Source of the DNA: Mogibacterium sp.
Lineage (GTDB): Bacteria > Bacillota > Clostridia > Peptostreptococcales > Anaerovoracaceae
Reading direction: 5' to 3'
DNA: 64,000 bases
Assembly (NCBI GenBank): GCA_016775335.1
Contig: JAEUGJ010000019.1
Location: 24,275-88,274, forward strand
Made by a program: the position numbers and the translations under genes. The notes under the pieces were generated by a model. That model searched no databases. It saw only the letters and a list, made by a program, of their open reading frames with translations, and was not told where the DNA came from. Positions 53,723 to 61,726 of the stretch are shown here, one piece after another. Each line of letters begins with the position of its first letter. The stretch's first letter is position 1.

Positions 53723-55006
53723 ATGTATAACGTTCTGGTGACAAATGATGACGGAATCGATGCGGCGGGAATTCGGCAGCTGATTTTCACCCTGTCCCTG
53801 ACGACGCAGGTGTACGTGTTTGCGCCGAAGGAGCAGCAGAGTGCAAAGAGCCAGGCCATGTCCGCGCAGGGGCAGCTGAGTGTGGAACCGCGCACGATTC
53901 GCGGGGCGGAAGAGGCGTACGCGGTGGGCGGAACGCCGGTGGACTGCGTGAAGTTCGGATTGCAGACGATGGCGGAGAAAGGCGTCTCCATCGATTATGT
54001 GATCAGCGGAATCAATATGGGACTGAACCTGGGGGCGGATATCCATTATTCCGGCACCGTGGGGGCGGCGATGGAAGGCGCGATTTCCGGCGTCCGGGGC
54101 ATCGCCCTGTCGGTGGAACACTATCAGCCGGATCACTATGAGTACATCTGCGGAATGATTCCGGAACTGCTGCAGATGTCCAAGGAGCTGGATTCTTCCA
54201 CGGTGTTAAACGTAAATGCGCCGGACCTTCCGGCGTGGAAGATAAAAGGAACGAAAATCGTGAAGTGCGGACCGAAGCGGTTCAAGGATTCCCTGATTCC
54301 GGTGGAGGAAGAGGAGTCGCTGTACCGGTACGCCGGCGGTCATTACGAGCTGCCGGAAGAGGCGCCGGAGGACGAGGATGTGGCAGTCTGCGCCGACGGC
54401 TACACCACCATCACGCCGATTCGGATGGATTACACCGACGGTGCGGCCCTTCGCAGGATGCAGCGAATGACCAACGACAACGCCCTGTGCCTGTTCATCG
54501 ATTTCCAGGAGCGGCTGGTTCCGGCCGTGCGAAAGCCGAAGGATCTGATGAAAAATGTCACAAAATGGGCGAGATGCGCCGAGGCCTTGAGACTTCCGGT
54601 GCTGCTGTCGCAGCAATATACCCGGGGCCTTGGGGCGACGGTTCCGGAGCTTCGGGAAGCCCTGCACGAATACAGTAAGCTGGAGAAACTGAGCTTCAGC
54701 TGTTTTGACGCACCGGGTTTTGAGGAAGAGATGGAAGGCATGACGGCAAAACACGTGATCATTGCCGGCATCGAAGCCCACATCTGCGTCCTCCAGACGG
54801 CGATGGATTTTCTGGAAAGGGGATTCCGGGTGACCATCCTCAAGGACTGCTGCGGTGCGCGGAAGAAAGGAGATTTCGACACGGCCATTCGGGAGTTGGA
54901 GAAGGCGGGATGCCGCATCACCACGTATGAAACGCTGGTATACCAGATGATGCGGTCGTCCAGACATACGGCCTTCCGCCGGATTTCCGAAATCGTGAAG
55001 GAATAG
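53723..55006 (+). CDS. SurE nucleotidase fused to an isochorismatase-like hydrolase
   Basis: A 427-residue two-domain protein. Residues 1-248 are SurE (5'/3'-nucleotidase, PF01975): LVTNDDGIDAAGI with metal-binding D-D, GTPVDCVKFG, SGINMGLNLGADIHYSGTVGAAMEG and the late DGYTTITPI. Residues about 252-427 are a cysteine hydrolase: D260 in FIDFQERL, K322 in EKLSFSCF and C355 in GIEAHICVLQTA, which matches the Asp-Lys-Cys triad of nicotinamidase-type enzymes. Both sites look active. One reading frame with no internal stop runs through. A fusion of this kind is unusual; I cannot name a precedent. Nucleotide/NAD salvage is one idea (inference). Confidence 0.88.
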   Translation: MYNVLVTNDDGIDAAGIRQLIFTLSLTTQVYVFAPKEQQSAKSQAMSAQGQLSVEPRTIRGAEEAYAVGGTPVDCVKFGLQTMAEKGVSIDYVISGINMGLNLGADIHYSGTVGAAMEGAISGVRGIALSVEHYQPDHYEYICGMIPELLQMSKELDSSTVLNVNAPDLPAWKIKGTKIVKCGPKRFKDSLIPVEEEESLYRYAGGHYELPEEAPEDEDVAVCADGYTTITPIRMDYTDGAALRRMQRMTNDNALCLFIDFQERLVPAVRKPKDLMKNVTKWARCAEALRLPVLLSQQYTRGLGATVPELREALHEYSKLEKLSFSCFDAPGFEEEMEGMTAKHVIIAGIEAHICVLQTAMDFLERGFRVTILKDCCGARKKGDFDTAIRELEKAGCRITTYETLVYQMMRSSRHTAFRRISEIVKE

Positions 55007-55048
55007 AAAAAGGGTACGTTAAAGGGGTTTACAAGAAGGGAGAGAGAG

Positions 55049-55756
55049 ATGAAATTCTATGTAACCAAAGATGTTTTTGAGAAAATCCCCGATGGGAAAT
55101 TCGGACTGGTAAGCGTGACCGGGGCGGACAACACGGGAAGCAATCCGGAAATAGAAGCGTTTCTTCAGGAAAACGTGGAGAAGTGCACGGAGTTCTACTC
55201 CGGAAAGAAAGTAAAAAACGAACCGGAGCTGCAGCCGTACCGGGAGGCCTTCCGGAATATGGGAATCAATCCCAACCGATACATGTGCGCCATCGAGGCG
55301 CTGATGACTCGGATTGCCAAGGGGCAGGGAATGCCGGCCATCAATACCATCGTGGATCTGGGAAACGGGGTTTCCCTGAAGCATCACCTTCCCATCGGCG
55401 CCCATGACCTGGACACCATGATGGACGGAGCCTTCGGCGTTCGGGTATCGGAGGCGGGGGACACCTTCCTGCCATTCGGCGCCGAGGAGCGGGAGCCGGT
55501 GGACGCCGGAGAGGTGGTCTACGCCACCGGCAGTCACGTGCGAACCCGGCGATGGACCTGGAGACAGGGGAATGAGGGAATGATTACCGAATCCACATCC
55601 CATATGCTGTACATCATCGACGGTTTCGAGTGCAACCTGGAGGAGGTTCTGGCCGCTCGGGAAGAGCTGGCGGATCTGGCGGAAAAATATCTGGGCGGCA
55701 CGGTGAAAATCGGAATGATTGACAAAGAAAACATGGAATTTGAGACGGAACTGTGA
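55049..55756 (+). CDS. B3/B4 tRNA-binding domain protein
   Basis: A 235-residue stand-alone protein with the B3/4 domain found in the beta subunit of phenylalanyl-tRNA synthetase (PF03483). Markers are PYREAFRNMGINPNRYMCAIEALMTRI, IVDLGNGVSLKHHLPIGAHDLD and VVYATGSHVRTRRWTWRQG. Such free B3/4 proteins resemble editing factors that remove misacylated amino acids from tRNA, but this is not shown for this group. It lies 42 bases after the SurE fusion and is likely co-transcribed. AAGGGAGAG is upstream. Confidence 0.85.
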   Translation: MKFYVTKDVFEKIPDGKFGLVSVTGADNTGSNPEIEAFLQENVEKCTEFYSGKKVKNEPELQPYREAFRNMGINPNRYMCAIEALMTRIAKGQGMPAINTIVDLGNGVSLKHHLPIGAHDLDTMMDGAFGVRVSEAGDTFLPFGAEEREPVDAGEVVYATGSHVRTRRWTWRQGNEGMITESTSHMLYIIDGFECNLEEVLAAREELADLAEKYLGGTVKIGMIDKENMEFETEL

Positions 55757-55811
55757 TATAATACATCGTCATGTGCGTGAAAACGGCTGGCCGATTGGGC
55801 AGCCGTTTTCA
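55757..55811 (+). terminator. Terminator and nested -10 before the OFA gene
   Basis: TGAAAACGGCTG and CAGCCGTTTTCA pair at 55778-55811 and end in a T-rich arm. TATAAT at 55757-55762 lies just before it and could serve the OFA gene, which would then have this hairpin in its leader. Confidence 0.55.
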
Positions 55812-55871
55812 TGTTGAAAGATTCTATCTATTTTTATTAAACACTATTTTGAAACATTAAAGGAGAAAGAA

Positions 55872-57110
55872 ATGAACAACAACAAGAGATGGTTGTATCT
55901 GGCTGTGGCAACAGTAATCCTGCTGTTCCAGGGCCTGATCTACGCATGGTCGCTGTTCAGAACACCGTTTAGTGAAATCTACACGGACTGGACAGTGGCT
56001 CAGTTATCCATGACCTTCACGATTTCCATCAGCTGTTTCTGCCTGGGCGGATTCGTCGGCGGACAGCTCAGCAAGAAGCTGGGTGTGAAGGTGAGATTCC
56101 TCATCACCGCAGTATGCCTCTTCATCGGATTCTTCGGTGTATCCATGCTGAATCCGGCAGATTCCGCCGGCAGTTTGACGAAGCTGTACATCTTCTACGG
56201 TGTATTCGGCGGCGGCGGCGTAGGAATCGGCTACAATGCGGTTATTTCCACCATTACGAAATGGTTCCCGGACAAGGTGGGTCTGGCATCCGGAATCATG
56301 CTCATGGGCTTCGGCCTGGGCAGCTTGCTGCTGGGTTCCGTTGTAACCGGCATGGTTGCGGCACAGGGCCTGTTCCCAACCTTTAAGATTCTGGCCATTG
56401 CCATCACCGTGGTAATGGTAGTCGGCGCCATCATCATCAAGGCACCGGAAGCACCGGCGGCTCCGGCAGAAGCAAAGACGGAAGAGAAAGAAGAAAAGTC
56501 CACCGCTGTCAGCTTCAGTGCCGGCGAGATGCTGAAGACCTCCAGATTCTGGATCTTCTTCCTGTGGGCGATTGCCCTCAACTCCGCCGGTCTGATGGTA
56601 ATCAACAGTGCGGCGAACATTTCCCTGGCATTCGGCGGTTCCGCAATTCTGGGCATGGTAGTATCCCTGTTCAACGGTGCGGGCCGAATCATTGCCGGAA
56701 ACAACTTCGACCGCTTCGGCAGAAAGAAGTCCACACTGATCAATCTCTGCTTCATGCTGATTGCAGGAATCCTTCTGGTACTGGCCGGAAAGACCGATTC
56801 CCTGCTGCTGATTACGGTAGGTCTGGTATTCGTCGGAATGGCGTACGGCGGTACGCCGACCATCACCTCCGCATACACCAACCTGTCCTTCGGACCGAAG
56901 AACTTCACGGCAAACTTCAGTATTGCCAACTTCTCCCTGCTCCCGGCAGCGATTGTGGGACCGATGATCTCTGCAAAACTCCTGGAAGCGGCAGGCGGAA
57001 AATACGACACATGCTTCATCGCAATCATCGTATTCACCCTGATTTCTCTGGTACTGTGGGTACTGCTCAACGGCGCCAGCAAGAAGAGCGTGAACGAAGA
57101 CTACAAATAG
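55872..57110 (+). CDS. OFA-type (oxalate/formate antiporter family) MFS transporter
   Basis: A 412-residue MFS permease with twelve helices, split by a charged linker at about 200-215 (EAKTEEKEEKS). The family markers are IYAWSLFRTPFSEIY, GGGGVGIGYNAVISTITKWFPDKVGLASGIMLMGFG and, in the second half, DRFGRKKSTLIN and GTPTITSAYTNLSFG. Members exchange monocarboxylates such as oxalate, formate or pyruvate; the substrate is not decided. Strong expression is suggested by AGA codons. AAAGGAGA is upstream. The LysR gene that follows may be its regulator. Confidence 0.88.
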   Translation: MNNNKRWLYLAVATVILLFQGLIYAWSLFRTPFSEIYTDWTVAQLSMTFTISISCFCLGGFVGGQLSKKLGVKVRFLITAVCLFIGFFGVSMLNPADSAGSLTKLYIFYGVFGGGGVGIGYNAVISTITKWFPDKVGLASGIMLMGFGLGSLLLGSVVTGMVAAQGLFPTFKILAIAITVVMVVGAIIIKAPEAPAAPAEAKTEEKEEKSTAVSFSAGEMLKTSRFWIFFLWAIALNSAGLMVINSAANISLAFGGSAILGMVVSLFNGAGRIIAGNNFDRFGRKKSTLINLCFMLIAGILLVLAGKTDSLLLITVGLVFVGMAYGGTPTITSAYTNLSFGPKNFTANFSIANFSLLPAAIVGPMISAKLLEAAGGKYDTCFIAIIVFTLISLVLWVLLNGASKKSVNEDYK

Positions 57111-57123
57111 AGCATTCCCGGAA

Positions 57124-57158
57124 ACTGATGCCCCTCGCGGGTGTCAGTTTTTTTATTT
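57124..57158 (+). terminator. Terminator after the OFA gene
   Basis: AAACTGATGCCC pairs with GGGTGTCAGTTT (two G-T wobbles), followed by TTTTATTTT. Confidence 0.75.
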
Positions 57159-57218
57159 TCAAATACCCGAAAATCCTATATAATAGTACATATTCTTTTA
57201 CGGTGAAAGGGGAATTCT

Positions 57219-58160
57219 ATGACGCTGAATCAATTGCATTACGTTATTACGGTGGCGGAGGCCGGTTCCATGAATCGGGCGGCGGAGCGCCTGTACATCA
57301 CTCAGCCGTCTCTCACCAGTGCCATCAAGGAGCTGGAGCGGGAACTGGGGATTACCGTGTTCCATCGGAACGGCCGGGGCGTGACGCTGACCAACGACGG
57401 GGCGGAGTTTCTTTTGTACGCTCGGGAGATTTACAGCCAGTACGAGGCGGTGATGCAGAAGTACAGCGACGACGAGGGGCTGAAGCAGAAATTCGGAATT
57501 TCCATGCAGCACTATTCCTTCGCGGTAAAAGCATTTGTGAATCTGGTGAACAAGTACGACCTGGCGGAGTACGATTTCGCCATTCGGGAGACGAAGACGA
57601 AGGAGGTCATCAGCGATGTGGCTTCCCTGAAGAGTGAAATCGGCATTATCTACCAGAGCGATTTCAATCGAAACGCCATCACCAAGATTCTGCGGCAGAA
57701 CAGCCTGCAGTTTCACGAGTTGGTGGACTGCGACGCCTTTGTGTATCTGTGGAGCGGACACCCGCTGGCGGATCGGGACAGCGTGAATTTTCAGGATCTG
57801 TCGGACTATCCGAATCTGACCTTCGAGCAGGGAGATGATTCCACCTTGTATTATGCGGAGGAAATTTTCTCGGAGAATAACTATTCCCGGTGCATCCGGG
57901 TGAACGACCGGGCCACCATGCTGAACCTTATGAAGGGGGTGCACGGATATACCCTTTGCTCCGGCATCATCTGCGAGGATTTCAACGGCGGGGACTACGT
58001 GGCGGTGCCTTTCAACGATCCGATTATCGGCGGGGACAAGGCCATGAAAATCGGCTACATTCAGAAGAAAAACAGCATTTTGAGCAAGACCGCCAAGCTT
58101 TACATCCGGGAGCTTCGGGATTATCTGGGAATTCCGGCCCCGGAATCGGAAAAGAAATAA
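57219..58160 (+). CDS. LysR-family transcriptional regulator
   Basis: A 313-residue regulator: HTH (residues 1-60, TLNQLHYVITVAEAGSMNRAAERLYITQPSLTSAIKELE in parts) and a periplasmic-binding-like effector domain (about 90-300). Start at 57219 follows GAAAGGGGA; a -10 TATAAT is at 57179-57184. The effector is unknown. It may control the upstream OFA transporter or the purine genes downstream; the first is more usual. The purE promoter begins about 40 bases after its stop. Confidence 0.9.
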   Translation: MTLNQLHYVITVAEAGSMNRAAERLYITQPSLTSAIKELERELGITVFHRNGRGVTLTNDGAEFLLYAREIYSQYEAVMQKYSDDEGLKQKFGISMQHYSFAVKAFVNLVNKYDLAEYDFAIRETKTKEVISDVASLKSEIGIIYQSDFNRNAITKILRQNSLQFHELVDCDAFVYLWSGHPLADRDSVNFQDLSDYPNLTFEQGDDSTLYYAEEIFSENNYSRCIRVNDRATMLNLMKGVHGYTLCSGIICEDFNGGDYVAVPFNDPIIGGDKAMKIGYIQKKNSILSKTAKLYIRELRDYLGIPAPESEKK

Positions 58161-58201
58161 AAGAAATGCCAGAGGAAGTGGTTTTCAAAGGGGTTTAGCA
58201 G

Positions 58202-58229
58202 TTGACATTGAAAACGGATACGGTAAAAT
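58202..58229 (+). promoter_or_regulatory. Promoter of the purine operon
   Basis: TTGACA (58202-58207) and TAAAAT (58224-58229) with a 16-base spacer. No PurR box or purine riboswitch was recognised in the leader. Confidence 0.7.
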
Positions 58230-58266
58230 AATATATTAGAAGATTATTTCTTACAGGAGGCGAAAC

Positions 58267-58758
58267 GTGAAAAAAGTTGGGGTTATTATGGGGAGCGACA
58301 GCGACCTGCCAGTAGTAGAGAAATGTATTAATGAGCTGAAGAAGTATGAGATTCCGACGGAGGTGCATGTGTATTCCGCACATCGGACACCGGTGGAAGC
58401 CATTGAATTTGCACAGAATGCGGAGAAGAACGGATTCGGCGTGCTGATTTCCGCAGCGGGAAAAGCAGCGCATCTGGGCGGTGTGATTGCGGCCAATACG
58501 GTTCTTCCGGTAATCGGAATTCCGATTAAGGCGTCCGCTTTGGAAGGTGTGGATGCACTGCTGTCTACCGTACAGATGCCGCCGGGGATTCCGGTTGCGT
58601 CCGTTGCCATTGACGGTGCGAAGAATGCAGCCATTCTGGCTGTAGAGATGCTGGCCATCGGAGATCCGGAACTGAACCGGAAGCTCTGGGACGAGCGGAA
58701 GAAAGCCCACGATGCCGTGGTGGAGAAAGATGCAAAGGTCAGTGCGCAGTTTAACTGA
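58267..58758 (+). CDS. purE: N5-carboxyaminoimidazole ribonucleotide mutase
   Basis: Class I PurE in de novo purine synthesis, converting N5-CAIR to CAIR. The 163-residue protein, with MGSDSDLPV, SAHRTPVEAIEFA and SAAGKAAHLGGVIAANT and later LLSTVQMPPGIPVASVAI, is standard. It starts with GTG, CAGGAGG upstream. First of the purE-purM-purN-purD-purL run; a purK partner for the N5-CAIR route is not in this window. Confidence 0.96.
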   Translation: MKKVGVIMGSDSDLPVVEKCINELKKYEIPTEVHVYSAHRTPVEAIEFAQNAEKNGFGVLISAAGKAAHLGGVIAANTVLPVIGIPIKASALEGVDALLSTVQMPPGIPVASVAIDGAKNAAILAVEMLAIGDPELNRKLWDERKKAHDAVVEKDAKVSAQFN

Positions 58759-58818
58759 TTGATGTTATAAGAAGTCATTAGAAGGTAAGATATCGAAGTA
58801 TAATTTTTAGGAGGAAAA

Positions 58819-59856
58819 ATGAAAAGCCAGAGCGAAAGCTACAAAGAAGCAGGTGTGGATATTACCAGCGGATACAGAGCGGTAGAGCTGATGAAGGAAC
58901 ATGTGTCGAAGACCATGGTATTCGGAAATACATCCCCGGTAGGAGGATTCGGAGGCCTGCTTCAGCCGGATCTGACCGGAATGGAGGAGCCGATTCTCGT
59001 AAGTGGAACAGACGGCGTGGGAACCAAGCTGAAGCTGGCGTTCCTCCAGGATAAGCACGATACGGTGGGCTTGGACTGCGTGGCAATGTGCGTGAACGAC
59101 ATCATCTGCGTTGGTGCGAAGCCGCTGTTTTTCCTGGACTACATCGCAGTAGGCAAGAACGTTCCGGAGAAGGTGGCATCCATCGTAAAGGGTGTGGCTG
59201 ACGGCTGCATTCAGTCGGAATGCTGCCTGATTGGCGGTGAGACGGCAGAGATGCCGGGCTTCTATCCGGAAGACGAATATGATCTGGCCGGATTTGCCGT
59301 TGGTATCGTGGACAAGAAGAAGGTCATCGATATCGAGAAGGTGAGCGAGGGTGATGCCATCATCGGAATCGCATCCTCCGGAATCCACTCCAACGGATAC
59401 TCCCTGGTTCGGAAGGTATTCGACGTGGAGAACACCGACCTGAACAAGACTTATGAGGAACTGGACGGAAAGACGCTGGGCGAGGTACTGCTCACACCGA
59501 CCAAGATCTACGTGAAGCCGATGCTGGCGCTGTTCAAGGAAATGACACCGCATGCGGTAATGCACATCACCGGCGGCGGATTCTATGAGAACATTCCGAG
59601 AGCACTGCCGGAAGGCATGTCCGCAAAGATTTACAAGGACGAGCTGGAAATTCCGGGAATCTTCAAGCTGCTGATGAAGGAAGGAAATATTCCCGAAAGA
59701 GATATGTTCAACACCTACAACATGGGTACCGGTATGACCGTTGTGGTTCCGAAGGAAGATGCGGCCCGGGCGGTGGAAATCATCGAAGCGGCCGGAGAGC
59801 ATGCAAAGGTTATCGGTGAGATCGTAAAGAGTAGCGAAGGAGTTATCATTGAATAA
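58819..59856 (+). CDS. purM: Phosphoribosylaminoimidazole synthetase (AIR synthetase)
   Basis: Cyclises formylglycinamidine ribonucleotide to aminoimidazole ribonucleotide with ATP. The 345 residues show the PurM fold: SGTDGVGTKLKLA, DCVAMCVNDIICVGAKPLFFLDYIA, IGGETAEMPG and GIASSGIHSNGYSL, the family signatures. TAGGAGG is before the ATG. The gap after purE is 60 bases. purN starts inside the stop region of this gene, so translation is coupled. Confidence 0.96.
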   Translation: MKSQSESYKEAGVDITSGYRAVELMKEHVSKTMVFGNTSPVGGFGGLLQPDLTGMEEPILVSGTDGVGTKLKLAFLQDKHDTVGLDCVAMCVNDIICVGAKPLFFLDYIAVGKNVPEKVASIVKGVADGCIQSECCLIGGETAEMPGFYPEDEYDLAGFAVGIVDKKKVIDIEKVSEGDAIIGIASSGIHSNGYSLVRKVFDVENTDLNKTYEELDGKTLGEVLLTPTKIYVKPMLALFKEMTPHAVMHITGGGFYENIPRALPEGMSAKIYKDELEIPGIFKLLMKEGNIPERDMFNTYNMGTGMTVVVPKEDAARAVEIIEAAGEHAKVIGEIVKSSEGVIIE

Positions 59857-60457
59857 GCAGAAGGCAAGAATTGCTGTACTGGTTTCCGGTGGGGGAACCA
59901 ACCTGCAGGCCATCATCAATCGGTGGCAGGCAGGCGATCTCCCCCACGGGGATTTGGCCCTGGTGGTATCTAACCGCAGCAAAGCCGGTGGACTGCAGCG
60001 GGCGGAGAAGGCCGGAATTCGAAACGTGTTCCTGCCAAAGGAAGACTTCGAAGCCCGCTTGATTCAGTTGCTGGAAGAAGAGCGAATTGACATTATCGTG
60101 CTGGCCGGCTTCCTGAAAATCCTCAGCCGGGATTTCGTGCGGAGATATCCGGACCGGATTCTCAACGTGCATCCGTCCCTGATTCCATCCTTTTGCGGAG
60201 ATGGCTTCTACGGTCTGAAGGTGCATGAAGCGGCACTGGAATACGGAGTCAAGGTTTCCGGTGCAACGGTTCACTTCGTCAACGAGGTGACCGACGGTGG
60301 TCGGATTATTGCGCAGAAAGCGGTGGAAGTGAAACCGGATGATACGCCGGAGACGCTGCAGCGCCGGATTATGGAGCAAGCCGAATGGATTCTTTTACCG
60401 GAAGCCGTGGAAACCGTGGCCCGGGAAATAGTGGAACATGAATCAGAAGGAGAATAG
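59849..60457 (+). CDS. purN: Phosphoribosylglycinamide formyltransferase
   Basis: Transfers formyl from 10-formyl-THF to GAR. The 202-residue protein with VSGGGTNLQAIINR, the later NVHPSLIPSFCGDGFYG with the catalytic histidine, and GATVHFVNEVTDGG is typical. It starts with TTG, 8 bases inside purM; the GAAGGAG lies just before. Its cofactor 10-formyl-THF can be supplied by the Fhs encoded at 18791. Confidence 0.95.
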   Translation: MNKQKARIAVLVSGGGTNLQAIINRWQAGDLPHGDLALVVSNRSKAGGLQRAEKAGIRNVFLPKEDFEARLIQLLEEERIDIIVLAGFLKILSRDFVRRYPDRILNVHPSLIPSFCGDGFYGLKVHEAALEYGVKVSGATVHFVNEVTDGGRIIAQKAVEVKPDDTPETLQRRIMEQAEWILLPEAVETVAREIVEHESEGE

Positions 60458-60458
60458 G

Positions 60459-61718
60459 ATGAGAGTTGCGGTTATCGGTGGTGGCGGAAGAGAGCATGCC
60501 ATCATCAAATCATTAAAGAAGAGCCCGAAGGTTTCGGAAATCTACGCGCTGCCGGGAAACGGCGGAATTGCGGAGGATGCGGAATGCGTGGCAATCGGCG
60601 CCAAGGACCTGGACAAGATTACGGAATGGTGCGTGAAGGAACACATGGACTATGTGGTGGTGGCACCAGACGATCCGCTGGTTCTGGGATTAGTGGACAT
60701 GCTGAATGAGAAGGGCATTCCTTGCTTCGGACCGACGAAGGCAGCTGCAATTATCGAGGGCAGTAAGGCGTTCTCCAAGGACCTGATGAAAAAATACGGA
60801 ATTCCGACGGCGGAATACGAGACGTTCGACGATATGGATAAGGCGCTGGAATACGTTCAGAATTGCCGGATTCCGGTGGTAATTAAGGCGGACGGCCTGG
60901 CGCTTGGCAAGGGCGTTATCATTGCGGAAACCCGTGAGGATGCCGTGGAAGGAATCCATACGATTATGGAAGAACGGAAATTCGGTGCCAGCGGAGATAC
61001 GGTGGTCATCGAAGAATTTTTGGAAGGACCGGAAGTGAGCGTACTTTCTTTTACCGATGGAAAGACGGTGCGGCCGATGGTATCCTCCATGGATCACAAG
61101 AGAGCGCTGGACGGCGATAAGGGCCTGAACACCGGCGGAATGGGAACCATTGCACCGAACCCGTACTACACCGACGACGTGGCGGCGGAATGCATGGAGA
61201 AGATTTTCCTGCCGACTGTTCGCGCCATGGAAAAAGAAGGACGTACATTCAAGGGCTGCCTCTATTTCGGACTGATGATTACCAAGGACGGTCCGAAAGT
61301 CATCGAATACAATTCGCGGTTCGGCGATCCGGAGACACAGGTGGTGCTTCCGCTGCTGGAGGGAGACCTGTTTGAAATCATGCAGGCTACCACAGATGGG
61401 ACGCTGGATCGGGTGGACTTCTCCTTTGCGGATAAGTGCGCATGCTGCCTGGTTGCGGCATCGGAAGGATATCCGGTGTCCTACGAGAAGGGGTTTGAAA
61501 TCACCCTGCCGGAAAAACACGATCGTATTTTCATTGCCGGAAGCCGTATGGAGGATGGAGTGCAGCGCACCAGCGGCGGCCGAGTGCTGGGAGTGACCGA
61601 AGTGGCGGATACTCTGCAGGAGGCAGTGGATAAGGCATATGCCACAATGAAGACCGTTCATTTTGATAATATGTACTACAGAAAAGATATTGGTGCGAAA
61701 GCATTGGAAGTGAAATAG
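60459..61718 (+). CDS. purD: Phosphoribosylamine-glycine ligase (GAR synthetase)
   Basis: Adds glycine to phosphoribosylamine with ATP. A 419-residue ATP-grasp enzyme starting MRVAVIGGGGREHAI, with VIKADGLALGKGV and the C-terminal YNSRFGDPETQVVLPLL. Start 60459 has AGAAGGAGA upstream, one base after the purN stop; ATG 60438 overlaps purN without a better site. Next gene purL begins 8 bases after its stop. Confidence 0.96.
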   Translation: MRVAVIGGGGREHAIIKSLKKSPKVSEIYALPGNGGIAEDAECVAIGAKDLDKITEWCVKEHMDYVVVAPDDPLVLGLVDMLNEKGIPCFGPTKAAAIIEGSKAFSKDLMKKYGIPTAEYETFDDMDKALEYVQNCRIPVVIKADGLALGKGVIIAETREDAVEGIHTIMEERKFGASGDTVVIEEFLEGPEVSVLSFTDGKTVRPMVSSMDHKRALDGDKGLNTGGMGTIAPNPYYTDDVAAECMEKIFLPTVRAMEKEGRTFKGCLYFGLMITKDGPKVIEYNSRFGDPETQVVLPLLEGDLFEIMQATTDGTLDRVDFSFADKCACCLVAASEGYPVSYEKGFEITLPEKHDRIFIAGSRMEDGVQRTSGGRVLGVTEVADTLQEAVDKAYATMKTVHFDNMYYRKDIGAKALEVK

Positions 61719-61726
61719 GAGGAATA

